Shown piece by piece: positions 1 through 9,036 of a stretch of DNA of 64,000 nt. The stretch covers positions 124,001-188,000 of the forward strand of contig NZ_JACCBY010000006.1 in NCBI RefSeq assembly GCF_013409985.1, written 5' to 3'. The position numbers and the translations under genes are program-made. Source of the DNA: Sphingomonas melonis. Lineage in GTDB: Bacteria; Pseudomonadota; Alphaproteobacteria; Sphingomonadales; Sphingomonadaceae. How positions within the stretch are numbered: the first letter of the stretch is position 1; each line of letters opens with the position of its first letter. The notes below the pieces were generated by a model. It did not search any database, was not told the DNA's origin, and was given only the letters and a program-made list of their open reading frames with translations.

Positions 1-111
1 GGCATGACGCGACCATCGCGCCAGCGGGGGCTTGAGCGCGGTGCTATATTCAGATAACACAGTCGTGACGGACGATGGCCCGGAAGTGGCCGGCACGGGG
101 ATGGGACAGGC

Positions 112-1299
112 ATGAACGATTATCAGGGTTCGATCGGTCACGAGGAACAGCTGGCCTTGCCGGGTGAACCCGCACCGTCGCGCCGTGGCCGCAAGATCGT
201 CGTCATCCTGGTCATCGTGCTGCTGCTCGCGCTCGTCACCTGGGCGATGTTCGGCCGCAAGAAGGCCGATCCCGCCGCCGGCCAGAAGACCGAGCAGATG
301 CCGACCGTCACCGTCGTCGTGCCCGGCCGCAAGACCGTCGACCGCACGATCACCGCCACCGGCACGCTCGCCGCGCGCCGCGAGATGCCGGTCGGCGTCG
401 CCGGCGAGGGCGGGATGATCACCCGTGTCCTCGTCGAGCCCGGCCAGTGGGTCAACGCCGGACAGGTGCTCGCCACCGTCGACCGGTCGGTACAGACGCA
501 GACCGCCGCCTCGCTCGCCGCGCAGGTCGCCGTCGCCCGCTCCGACCAGACGATCGCGCAGGCCGAGCTCGATCGCGCGCAACAGCTCGTCGACCGCGGC
601 TTCATCTCCAAGGCGGATCTGCAGCGCAAGGCCGCGACCCGCGACGCCGCCGCCGCGCGCGTGCAGGTCGCCGCCGCGAGCCTGCGCGAGGCGAATGCCC
701 GCAACGGGCGGCTCGACATCCGCGCACCCGCCGCCGGCCTCGTCCTCACCCGCCAGGCCGAACCCGGCCAGATCGTCAGCTCGGGCACCGGCGTGCTGTT
801 CCGCATGGCGCAGGGCGGCCAGATCGAAATGCGCGCGCAGCTCGCCGAGGCCGATCTCGCCAGCCTGCGTCCCGGCGCGCGCGCCGAAGTGACCCCGGTC
901 GGCAGCGACCGCCGCTTCGCCGGCGAAGTGTGGCAGGTCTCGCCGATCATCGATCCCAACACCCGCCAGGGCATCGCCCGGATCGCGCTGCGCTACGATC
1001 CCGCGCTCCGCCCGGGCGGCTTCGCCTCGGCGACGATCGTCGGCGGTGCCGCGGTCGCGCCGCTGCTGCCCGACGCCGCGCTGCAAAGCGACGACAAGGG
1101 CAGCTTCGTGTATATCGTCGGCAAGGACGACAAGGTCGAGCGCCGCAATATCAAGATCGGCCAGGTCTCCGACGCCGGCGTGACGGTGATCTCCGGCCTC
1201 GACGGCACCGAACGCGTCGTCCGCTCGGCGGGCGGGTTCCTGGCACCCGGCCAGAAGGTGAAACCGGTCGTCGTGACCGCCCAGCCAAAGGCAAGCTGA
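112..1299 (+). CDS. RND efflux periplasmic adaptor subunit (HlyD/MexE type)
   Basis: The 395-residue protein links an inner-membrane RND pump to an outer-membrane channel. A short cytoplasmic N-terminus is followed by one membrane anchor at about residues 28-47. Next come a lipoyl-type half (around 100-124, with GQWVNAGQVLATVD), an Ala/Gln-rich helical hairpin (about 125-200), the second lipoyl half (RAPAAGLVLTRQAEPGQIV) and the beta-barrel and membrane-proximal domains. It is anchored by a transmembrane helix, not a lipidated cysteine. The stop codon is one base before the pump gene start, so the two are co-transcribed. No outer-membrane factor gene is visible in the window; it may lie upstream or be shared. 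Confidence 0.93.
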   Translation: MNDYQGSIGHEEQLALPGEPAPSRRGRKIVVILVIVLLLALVTWAMFGRKKADPAAGQKTEQMPTVTVVVPGRKTVDRTITATGTLAARREMPVGVAGEGGMITRVLVEPGQWVNAGQVLATVDRSVQTQTAASLAAQVAVARSDQTIAQAELDRAQQLVDRGFISKADLQRKAATRDAAAARVQVAAASLREANARNGRLDIRAPAAGLVLTRQAEPGQIVSSGTGVLFRMAQGGQIEMRAQLAEADLASLRPGARAEVTPVGSDRRFAGEVWQVSPIIDPNTRQGIARIALRYDPALRPGGFASATIVGGAAVAPLLPDAALQSDDKGSFVYIVGKDDKVERRNIKIGQVSDAGVTVISGLDGTERVVRSAGGFLAPGQKVKPVVVTAQPKAS

Positions 1300-1300
1300 C

Positions 1301-4300
1301 ATGAGCTTCCGCAACATCTCCGCCTGGGCGATCCGCAATCCGGTTCCGCCGATCGTGCTGTTCATCGCACTGACGCTGGCGGGGATCGTCAGCTTCATGC
1401 GGATGGACGTCAACAACGATCCCGACATCGACTTCCCCGTCGTCATCGTCGTCATCAGCCAGCCCGGCGCGGCGCCGACCGAGCTCGAGAACCAGGTCAC
1501 CAACCGCGTCGAATCCGCGGTCCGCTCGCTCCAGGGCATCGACGAGATCACCTCGACCGTCACCGAGGGCCAGTCGACCACCGTCGTCCAGCTCGCGATC
1601 GGCACGCCGATCGACCGCGCGGTCAACGACACGCGCGACAAGATCGCGCAGATCCGCAGCAACCTGCCCGAGGGCATCCTCGAGCCGCAGATCTTCCGCG
1701 CCGACACCACCGACAACGATCTCGCCAGTTACTCGGCGATCGCCAGCGACATGACCGTCGAGCAATTGAGCTGGTACATCGACAATACGGTGACCAAGGA
1801 ATTGCTGTCGGTGCCCGGCATGGCCGCGGTCAACCGCAACGGCGGCGTCAGCCGCGAGATCCGCGTCATCCTCGATCCGCTGCGCCTGCAAAGCCAGGGC
1901 CTGACCGCCAGCCAGGTCAACGCGCAGCTCCGCCAGATCAACCTCAACGCCGCCGGCGGCCGCGCCGAGATTGCCGGGTCGGAGCAATCGGTGCGCGTGC
2001 TCGGCAATGCCAAGAACGCCAACGACCTCGCGCAGACGCAGATCAACGTCGGCAACGGCCGCACCATCCGCCTCGGCGATATCGCGACGGTGCGCGACCT
2101 CTATGCCGAACAGCGCAGCCGCGCCGCGGTCGACGGCCGCCAGGCGATCAGCTTCGACTTCCAGCGCGCCAAGGGTGCCTCCGACGTCAGCGTCTTCAAC
2201 GAGGCGGTCAAGAAGCTCGCGGATCTCGAGAAGCGCAACCCGAACGTCCACTTCATCCTGCGCTCGAACAGCGTCAAATATACCGAGGCGCAGTACGAAT
2301 CGGCGATCCACGCGATGATCGAGGGCGCGGTGCTCGCGGTGCTCGTCGTGCTGCTGTTCCTGCGCGACTGGCGCGCGACGCTGATCTCGGCGCTGGCGAT
2401 CCCGCTGTCGGCGATTCCGACCTTCTGGTTCATGGAGCTGCTCGGCTTCAACCTCAACCAGATGACGTTGCTCGGGCTCAGCCTCGTCGCCGGCGTGCTC
2501 GTCGACGATGCGATCGTCGAGATCGAGAATATCGTCCGCCACATGCGCATGGGCAAATCGGCCTATCAGGCGTCGATCGACGCCGCCGACGAGATCGGCC
2601 TCGCGGTGCTCGCCACCACCATGTCGATCGTCGCCGTCTTCATGCCGGTCAGCCTGATGCCGGGCATCTCGGGTCAGTATTTCCAGAACTTCGGCCTGAC
2701 CGTCGTCGTCTCGGTTCTGATGAGCCTTGCCGTCGCGCGCCTCATCACGCCGATGATCGCCGCCTATTTCCTCAAGAGCTTCGGCCATGCCAGCCATGGC
2801 GAGGGCAAGCTCATGGACGTCTATATGGCCGTCCTGCGCTGGACGCTCGACAGCACGCGGCAGAAGGCAAGCGCGGCGCGTGGCGGCTTCCACCGCTTCA
2901 CGAGCCGTTGGCGCGATCATCGCATGTGGGTGATGGGCTTCGGCCTGCTCAGCTTCGTCGCGACGATTTTGATGTTCGGCGCGGTGCCGATGCAATTCTC
3001 GCCCGCCGAGAACAGCGACAATTCGACCGCGACGATCGAGATGGTGCCGGGTGCGACGCTCGCCCAGACCGACGAGGTGGTGACGCGGGTCGGCGAGCTG
3101 CTCCGCCGCCAGCCCGAGGTCGCCTCGGTCTATACCCGCACCGGCTCGAACGGCGCGGTCAACACCGGCCGTGTCACGGCGACGCTGAAGGAAGATCGCA
3201 CCGTCACCAGCACCGAATTCGAGCGCAACCTTGCGCCCGAACTCGCCAAGATCGCCGATGCGCGCGTCGGCTTCCGCTCGCAGTTCGGCTGGGGTTCGTC
3301 GGGCCGCGACATGACCGTCGTGCTTGGCGGCGACGATCCGGCGCTGCTCCAGAAGACCGCGAACACGCTGGTCGATCAGATGGCGACGTTGCCGATGCTG
3401 ACCCAGCCGCGCATCTCCGGCAATCTTCAGCGGCCCGAGATCGTGATCAAGCCGCGCTTCGATCTCGCCGCCAATCTCGGCGTGACGACGCAAGCCTTGT
3501 CCAGTGCGATCCGCATCGCGACGCTCGGCGATATCGATCAGAATTCGGCGCGTTTCTCGCTGTCGGATCGCCAGGTGCCGATCCGCGTCGCACTCGATCA
3601 GGGCGCGCGCACCGAATTGTCGACGATCCAGAACTTGCCCGTCTCCACCGCGAGCGGCGGCTCGGTGCCGCTGTCGCTGATCGCCGACATCAGCCTCGGC
3701 TCCGGCCCGACGCAGATCGACCGCGTCAACCAGCAGCGTCGCATCGCCGTCGGCGCCGATCTCGCGCCGGGCGTCGTTTCCGGCACCGCGCAGAAGCAGA
3801 TCGACAATCTGCCGATCATGAAGAACCTGCCGCTCGGCGTGAACAAGCTGACGCTGGGTCAGGCGAAATGGCAGCAGGAGATGCTCAACAACTTCGTCGT
3901 CGCGGTGATCGCGGGCACCTTCCTCGTCTTCGCGGTGCTGGTGCTGCTCTACCGCCGCGCGCTGCCGCCGTTCGTCAACATGGCGTCGCTCTTGCTCGCG
4001 CCATTGGGCGGGCTGATCGCTTTGTGGGCGACGGGCAATCCGCTGTCGCTGCCGGTGTTCATCGGCCTCCTGATGCTGCTCGGCATCGTCGCCAAGAATT
4101 CGATCCTGCTGATCGACTTCGCGCTGGAGGAGATGAACAAGGGCGTCGACACGCTCACCGCGATCATCGACGCCGGCCACAAGCGTGCGCAGCCGATCGT
4201 GATGACCACCGTCGCGATGGTCGCCGGCATGGTGCCGACCGCCGCGTCGATCGGCAGCGACGGATCGTGGCGCGCACCGATGGGCATCGTCGTGATCGGC

Positions 4301-4531
4301 GGCCTGATCCTGTCGACGCTGCTGACGCTGGTGATCGTGCCCGCGGCGTTCAGCCTTGCGGTCGGCATCGAACGCTATGTCGGTCCGCGCCTCGGCCGCC
4401 GCCTGCTCACCTATCGCCCCGGCGACGACGGCAGCACGGTGGTCGGCATCGCCGGACCCGACCAGCCGAGCATCGGCCCGGTTCCCGGACGTATCGGCCG
4501 CGACGATCCGGGCACACAGCCGGCGGAGTGA
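1301..4531 (+). CDS. RND efflux transporter permease (AcrB/MexF family)
   Basis: This 1076-residue proton-driven drug/solute exporter has the usual family length and the duplicated layout of TM1, periplasmic loop, TM2-6, TM7, loop, TM8-12. The proton-relay residues are present: the Asp pair in TM4 (Asp402-Asp403, in GVLVDDAIVEIEN) and the TM10 lysine (Lys932, in LLGIVAKNSILLID). The N-terminal porter signature (NNDPDIDFPVV, GAAPTELENQVTNRVE) is typical. It follows the adaptor with no gap. A perfect inverted repeat spans its stop codon and probably ends transcription. The substrate cannot be predicted from sequence. Confidence 0.95.
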   Translation: MSFRNISAWAIRNPVPPIVLFIALTLAGIVSFMRMDVNNDPDIDFPVVIVVISQPGAAPTELENQVTNRVESAVRSLQGIDEITSTVTEGQSTTVVQLAIGTPIDRAVNDTRDKIAQIRSNLPEGILEPQIFRADTTDNDLASYSAIASDMTVEQLSWYIDNTVTKELLSVPGMAAVNRNGGVSREIRVILDPLRLQSQGLTASQVNAQLRQINLNAAGGRAEIAGSEQSVRVLGNAKNANDLAQTQINVGNGRTIRLGDIATVRDLYAEQRSRAAVDGRQAISFDFQRAKGASDVSVFNEAVKKLADLEKRNPNVHFILRSNSVKYTEAQYESAIHAMIEGAVLAVLVVLLFLRDWRATLISALAIPLSAIPTFWFMELLGFNLNQMTLLGLSLVAGVLVDDAIVEIENIVRHMRMGKSAYQASIDAADEIGLAVLATTMSIVAVFMPVSLMPGISGQYFQNFGLTVVVSVLMSLAVARLITPMIAAYFLKSFGHASHGEGKLMDVYMAVLRWTLDSTRQKASAARGGFHRFTSRWRDHRMWVMGFGLLSFVATILMFGAVPMQFSPAENSDNSTATIEMVPGATLAQTDEVVTRVGELLRRQPEVASVYTRTGSNGAVNTGRVTATLKEDRTVTSTEFERNLAPELAKIADARVGFRSQFGWGSSGRDMTVVLGGDDPALLQKTANTLVDQMATLPMLTQPRISGNLQRPEIVIKPRFDLAANLGVTTQALSSAIRIATLGDIDQNSARFSLSDRQVPIRVALDQGARTELSTIQNLPVSTASGGSVPLSLIADISLGSGPTQIDRVNQQRRIAVGADLAPGVVSGTAQKQIDNLPIMKNLPLGVNKLTLGQAKWQQEMLNNFVVAVIAGTFLVFAVLVLLYRRALPPFVNMASLLLAPLGGLIALWATGNPLSLPVFIGLLMLLGIVAKNSILLIDFALEEMNKGVDTLTAIIDAGHKRAQPIVMTTVAMVAGMVPTAASIGSDGSWRAPMGIVVIGGLILSTLLTLVIVPAAFSLAVGIERYVGPRLGRRLLTYRPGDDGSTVVGIAGPDQPSIGPVPGRIGRDDPGTQPAE

Positions 4532-4542
4532 TCCGCCGGCTG
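4517..4542. terminator. Hairpin terminator between convergent RND and PhoD genes
   Basis: Perfect 11-bp inverted repeat (CAGCCGGCGGA / TCCGCCGGCTG) with a 4-base loop that contains part of the RND stop codon. It lies between two convergent genes and can serve both. There is no T-tract, so its termination efficiency is uncertain. Confidence 0.6.
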
Positions 4543-4551
4543 CGGCTTGCG

Positions 4552-6138
4552 TCAGGCGAGGTGCAGGCCGGGCTTGCCGCGCTCCGCGACCAGCACGGCG
4601 TGCGTCGACAGCGTCCCGTCGGGGACCGCGACGGTATCGAGCACCTTGAGCTCGCCGCGGAACGCGTCGCGGGTCACGTCGCACAGCACGTAGCCGCGGC
4701 GGTCCGTCATCGCCTTGAGCTCGGGCGTATGCGCGCGCGCCGAGCGGGTGAAGTCGTCGTCCTCGCCGACCCCGTCCGCGCCCGAGGTGATCGAGGTGGC
4801 GAGGAACTCGCCCGACACCACCGTCCCGCGCTGGTCGTGGACCAGGTCGCCGGCATAATGGCGATGCGCATCGCCGCTCACCGTCATGACATTGCCCGGG
4901 CAATGATCGGCGATATGGCTGAGCAGGCGGCGCTGGCTGTGCATATAGCCGCTCCACTGGTCCATCGACGCGACCGGCGTCTCGCGGCCCGGCTTGGTGT
5001 AATGCATGTTCATCAGCCGCACCTGCTGCGCGATCAGGTTCCAGCGCGCGGTCGAACGGGTCAGGCCGTCGAACAGCCACGCCTCCTGCGCGTCGCCCAG
5101 CATCGTGCGCTCGGGCGAATAGACGTCCGGCCCCTGCACCGCGTCGGTATCGTTATAGGCCTGATCCGAACGATATTGCCGGGTGTCGAGGAAGAAGCCC
5201 TGCATCAGGTCGCCGAAGCGCGCCTCGCGGTACATCCGCATCTGTCCTGACACCGGCATCGAGCGGCGACGCAGCGGCATATGTTCGTAATAGGCCTGCA
5301 TCGCCATCGCGCGGCGCATCAGGAACAGCTCGGGCGGGGTGCCGTCCTGATCGTGGTCGCCCGCCCAATTGTTGTCGACCTCGTGATCGTCGAAGCTGAC
5401 GAACCACGGCGCGGCGGCATGCGCCGCCTGCAGATCGGCATCGGATTTGTAGAGCGCGTAGCGCTGGCGATAGTCGGTGATCGACTGGATCTCGACCGGG
5501 CCATGGCGACGGATCGGCGTCATCACCTTGCCGCCGATCTTGCGCGGCTGCGGCCCGCGGTCGGCGCCTTCGTAGATATAGTCGCCGTAATGGAAGACGA
5601 AGTCGATCGGCTCCGCCGCGATCTTGCGCCAGGCGGTGTAGAGCCCCTCCTCATAATGCTGGCAGCCCGCCACCGCGAAGCGCAACCGGTCGAGCCGCGC
5701 CTGCGCCAGCGGCAGCGTCGCGCCGCGGCCGATGCCGCTGCGCCGCCCGCCGCAGGTGAAACGGTACCAATAGGGCCGTGCCGGTTCGAGGCCGGTCACC
5801 TCGACGTGCACCGAATGCGCCAGTTCGGGATGGGCGATCGCCTCGCCGTTGCGCACGATCTGGCGGAAGGCCGGGTCGCGCGCGACCTCCCAGCGGACCA
5901 CCACCGGCGCGGCGACCATGCCGCCATCCGGCGCCTGCGGCTCGGGCGCGAGCCGCGTCCACAGCACGAACCCGTCCGCATCGGGATCGCCCGCGGCGAC
6001 GCCGAGCGAGAAGGGATCGGCGAGGAAGCCGGGCGCGTCGATCAGGTTGCGCGGGCGGGCGGGGATCGCGCCGGCCTGCGCCGCCATCCACAGCGCGGGA
6101 AAGGCGGCGAGCAGATGGCGCCGGTCGATGATGGTCAT
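4552..6138 (-). CDS. phoD: PhoD-type alkaline phosphatase/phosphodiesterase
   Basis: Secreted metallophosphatase of 528 residues, the usual PhoD length. The N-terminus has a twin-arginine-like signal (DRRHLLAAFPALWM), as expected for a Tat-exported PhoD. A PhoD_N beta domain (DPFSLGVAAGDPDADGFVLW) is followed by the catalytic domain with its metal-binding blocks: AGCQHYEEG, HYGDYIYEG, FDDHEVDNNWAG and VSGDAHRHYAGD. Family members hydrolyse phosphate mono- and diesters with Ca/Fe cofactors. The gene starts 18 bases after the stop of the upstream TonB receptor, which suggests an operon for acquiring phosphate from organic phosphate. Confidence 0.93.
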   Translation of the reverse strand: MTIIDRRHLLAAFPALWMAAQAGAIPARPRNLIDAPGFLADPFSLGVAAGDPDADGFVLWTRLAPEPQAPDGGMVAAPVVVRWEVARDPAFRQIVRNGEAIAHPELAHSVHVEVTGLEPARPYWYRFTCGGRRSGIGRGATLPLAQARLDRLRFAVAGCQHYEEGLYTAWRKIAAEPIDFVFHYGDYIYEGADRGPQPRKIGGKVMTPIRRHGPVEIQSITDYRQRYALYKSDADLQAAHAAAPWFVSFDDHEVDNNWAGDHDQDGTPPELFLMRRAMAMQAYYEHMPLRRRSMPVSGQMRMYREARFGDLMQGFFLDTRQYRSDQAYNDTDAVQGPDVYSPERTMLGDAQEAWLFDGLTRSTARWNLIAQQVRLMNMHYTKPGRETPVASMDQWSGYMHSQRRLLSHIADHCPGNVMTVSGDAHRHYAGDLVHDQRGTVVSGEFLATSITSGADGVGEDDDFTRSARAHTPELKAMTDRRGYVLCDVTRDAFRGELKVLDTVAVPDGTLSTHAVLVAERGKPGLHLA

Positions 6139-6156
6139 GGCGAAACGGTCCTGCGC

Positions 6157-8802
6157 TCAGTTGATGACGATGTGGAAGAAGGCGACACGGCCGTAATTGT
6201 CGATCTCGTTGACATATTGCAGCCGGTTGCCGGTGGTGAACTTCGGCTGGTCGTCGAAGACGTTGTTCAGTTCGTATTTGAAGGTCACGTGCGGCAGCAC
6301 GCGGTGCCACAGCGCGGCGTTGACGACGGTCAGGGGCGCGCGGCCGGTATCCTCGCTCGGGGTGGCGCCGATCGCGCTGAGCGTGCCGCTCCGGTGGGTG
6401 ACGGTGGCCCGGAACGCGCCCTTGATCTCCGGCAGCCGCGCGGTGGCGCCGCCGGCCAGCGTGACGACGGGCTGGTACATCAGCCGGTCGACCGTCCGCG
6501 TCATGGTTTCGCCGGCGACCCGCATCCGCCCGTCGAGCAAGGTGACGTTGAAGAAGGGGTCGAACTTGCGCCCGAGAAGATCGACGTCGCGCTGGGCGAT
6601 CTGGAATTCGGCGCCGAACAGCCGCGATCCCTCCGCGTTCATCGGCTGGCGCACCGCATAGAGCGTGCCGTCGATCTGCTGGAGCGAGCGCAGGACGTAG
6701 ATGTCGTCCTTGATCCACTTGGCGAAGGCGGCGAAGCCGAGCACGCCATGGCTGCCGAAATAATATTCGGCGCCCACGTCGAGATTGTCGGAGCGGCGCG
6801 GGCGCAGGTCGGGATTGCCCTGGCGGATCGAACATTCCGGGCCGCCGCTCTCCTCGTCGGTGTCGCCGCAGGTCAGCGTACGCGGCTGGGCGATGTCGCC
6901 CGGCGTCGGCCGGCCGAGCGTGCGGCTGTAGGAGAAGCGCAGCTTGGCGCCCTCGCCGAGGTCGTGCATCGCGTTGAACGAGGGCAGCAGATAGCTGTAG
7001 CCGCCCGGTGAGCGGGTGATCCCCGGCACCACCACGCCGCTGCGGATCACCGGCTGATAGGCATTGAAGCCGATGTCGTCATAGCGGACGCCGGCGACCA
7101 GCTGCGTCGTCCCGGTCTGGTAGTGCAGCGACAGATAGGGCGTCCACAGCCGCTCGGCATAGCGATAGTCGCTGGCGCGGGCCTGATAGGCGGTCTGCAC
7201 GGTGTCGAGCGTGAGCTTCGACCATAAGGTGCCGCGCGCGCGCTGATAGTCGATCCACGGGAAGGTCGTGGTCGCGCCAACCGGCACGTAACCCGAATCG
7301 ACGAGATAGTCGTTCATCGTCCGGCCGAGCTTGTAGGTATCGACATCGAGGTCGCGGCGCAGGTCCAGCTTGCGGAACTCGACGCCGGTCACGACGCCGA
7401 AGCCGCGATCCTCGGGCTTGGCGTTCCAGCCATAGTCGATGCGGATGTCGGTCAGGTCCTCGCGCGCCGAGCGGCGGGTGATGTTGCCGGTGCTGAGCTT
7501 GTAGGTCGACTTGGCGATCAGCGACGGATCGCTGAGCCCCACCACCCGCGGGATGTCGTCCGTCTCCGGCGAGCCGTTCTCCCAGTCGAGGAACATCCGC
7601 GCCGGATAGGTGCGCACGCCGACATAGGGCTGGGTGTTGTCGTACAGCGCCTGGGTGAAGCCGCCGCGCACCGACAGGGTCGAATGGCCATCGCTCCAGT
7701 CGAGCCCGCCGATGCCGCCATAGGTCTTCTTGTCCCAGGTATCGTAGCGGAAGCGCGAATAGATGCTGTTGACCTGCGAGCGGCCGCCGTTCGGCGTCGT
7801 GCCGATGATGGTCGCGCGCGTGTAGAAGTCGTTCTTGTTCATCGTCGAGGATTCCCACAGACGATAACCGAACCCGACCAGCGAGGCGCGCAGCCCGTCC
7901 GGCGCGCGCCATTCCAGCTTGGCGCTGCTGCCCGCGGTCTGCAGCCGGTTGGTATAGCTGCCATAACTGTGGTCGCCGGGCACGGCGCGGCCGTCCCAGT
8001 CCGGCCCCTCGGGTCCCGCCAGAGGACGGCCGCGCGTGTCGAAGAAGGTCTTGGCCGGCTGCCACCATTTCGACGAGTTGCGCGTGCGGTTCTGGTAGCG
8101 CGCGGTCAGCACGATGTTGAACTGGCCGTCCGCGCCGAACCGGTCGGCGAACACGCCCTTCGCCCCGCCGCCCCAATGTTTGGCGCTGCCGCCGATCGTG
8201 TTCTTGCCGTCCGGCCCGCCGAACGACTGATAGGTCGGATAGACGTCGAGATGCGTGTAACGGCCGAGGTCGAACGCGCTGCGCGTCACGATATCGACGA
8301 TGCCGCCGATCGCCGCACCGTCCTGTTCGGCGGTGAAGGTCTTGTAGACGTCCATCCGCTGCGTCAGCTCGGACGGGATGATCTGCAGATTGACCGAGCG
8401 CGAGCCTTCGCCGTCGTTGCCGATCGAGGCGAGGGTGATGCCGTCGATCGTCGTCTGGTTGAGGTCGGGCGAGATGCCGCGGATCGTGATGAAGCGCGGC
8501 GCATCGCCTTCGTCGATCGTGCTGATGCCCGGCAGCAGCCGCAATTGCTCGGCGACGTTGCCGTCTGCCGAGATCGTCTCGAGATCGTCGTAGACCACGG
8601 TATCGACCACCGCGGGCGATTGCGCCTTGTGCGCGGTCGCGATGCGTTCGCCGCTGACGATGATGTCGCTGGGATCGCTCTGCGGCTCGGCCGGGTCACG
8701 CGGGCCGTTCGCCGCCGCCCAGGCGGGGGCGCTGCAGTGGAACAGGCCGACGGCGGCGCACGCCAGCAGGCGCGCGCGCGCGGCGCACGAAAACGATGTC
8801 AT
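6157..8802 (-). CDS. TonB-dependent outer-membrane receptor
   Basis: Receptor of about 881 residues from the ATG at 8802, which is preceded by a strong GGGGG ribosome site; an earlier in-frame start at 8877 has no signal sequence at its front. A Sec signal peptide (RLLACAAVGLFHCSAPAWA) is followed by the TonB-box-like SDIIVSGERI, the plug domain (NVAEQLRLLPGISTIDEGDAPRFITIRGI) and a long beta-barrel with a C-terminal strand ending in aromatic/Ile-Asn. PhoD lies directly downstream, so the ligand is plausibly a phosphorylated compound; that is inference from context only. Confidence 0.93.
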   Translation of the reverse strand: MTSFSCAARARLLACAAVGLFHCSAPAWAAANGPRDPAEPQSDPSDIIVSGERIATAHKAQSPAVVDTVVYDDLETISADGNVAEQLRLLPGISTIDEGDAPRFITIRGISPDLNQTTIDGITLASIGNDGEGSRSVNLQIIPSELTQRMDVYKTFTAEQDGAAIGGIVDIVTRSAFDLGRYTHLDVYPTYQSFGGPDGKNTIGGSAKHWGGGAKGVFADRFGADGQFNIVLTARYQNRTRNSSKWWQPAKTFFDTRGRPLAGPEGPDWDGRAVPGDHSYGSYTNRLQTAGSSAKLEWRAPDGLRASLVGFGYRLWESSTMNKNDFYTRATIIGTTPNGGRSQVNSIYSRFRYDTWDKKTYGGIGGLDWSDGHSTLSVRGGFTQALYDNTQPYVGVRTYPARMFLDWENGSPETDDIPRVVGLSDPSLIAKSTYKLSTGNITRRSAREDLTDIRIDYGWNAKPEDRGFGVVTGVEFRKLDLRRDLDVDTYKLGRTMNDYLVDSGYVPVGATTTFPWIDYQRARGTLWSKLTLDTVQTAYQARASDYRYAERLWTPYLSLHYQTGTTQLVAGVRYDDIGFNAYQPVIRSGVVVPGITRSPGGYSYLLPSFNAMHDLGEGAKLRFSYSRTLGRPTPGDIAQPRTLTCGDTDEESGGPECSIRQGNPDLRPRRSDNLDVGAEYYFGSHGVLGFAAFAKWIKDDIYVLRSLQQIDGTLYAVRQPMNAEGSRLFGAEFQIAQRDVDLLGRKFDPFFNVTLLDGRMRVAGETMTRTVDRLMYQPVVTLAGGATARLPEIKGAFRATVTHRSGTLSAIGATPSEDTGRAPLTVVNAALWHRVLPHVTFKYELNNVFDDQPKFTTGNRLQYVNEIDNYGRVAFFHIVIN

Positions 8803-8910
8803 TGGGTAATCCCCCTTCGATGTGGATGGCCGACCTTCGGTCGTGCCCGTCGCACCGTGCCGACCTGAAAGGCGCACCGCGTGACGTCGTGCCGCCCCTA
8901 GGAATCAGAT

Positions 8911-8917
8911 ATGACAG
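8911..8917 (-). promoter_or_regulatory. Possible PHO-box half-site upstream of the receptor
   Basis: The minus strand reads CTGTCAT, one perfect half of the known PhoB box (CTGTCAT-N4-CTGTCAY), about 110 bases before the receptor start. The second half at the expected spacing matches only about 3 of 7 positions. PhoB control of the receptor-phoD operon is plausible but weakly supported. Confidence 0.2.
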
Positions 8918-9036
8918 GGCCATTGTCGTAATGTTGCACTTCGGCGTCAGTCCGTTTTTGTCGGATCAAAGCCATTTAGCTGTGGCCATCATGCCACCCA
9001 CTTGAACTTCCCCGGCGCTCGGGGATTGTTTCGCGC

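Noticed and set aside
1151..5080. Minus-strand open frame of 1309 codons across the RND pump gene
   Set aside because: Composition is Arg/Asp/His-rich as expected from the complement of a GC-rich gene, with no recognisable domain; it overlaps two well-supported genes.
2908..5250. Plus-strand open frame of 780 codons over the RND end and PhoD
   Set aside because: Shadow frame of GC-rich DNA with Arg/Ala-rich low-complexity translation and no domain.
5281..7011. Plus-strand frame of 576 codons opposite PhoD and the TonB receptor
   Set aside because: Shadow of two firmly identified minus-strand genes.
8901..8935. Complete PHO box before the TonB receptor
   Set aside because: Only one half-site is perfect; the second half does not match well enough to call.
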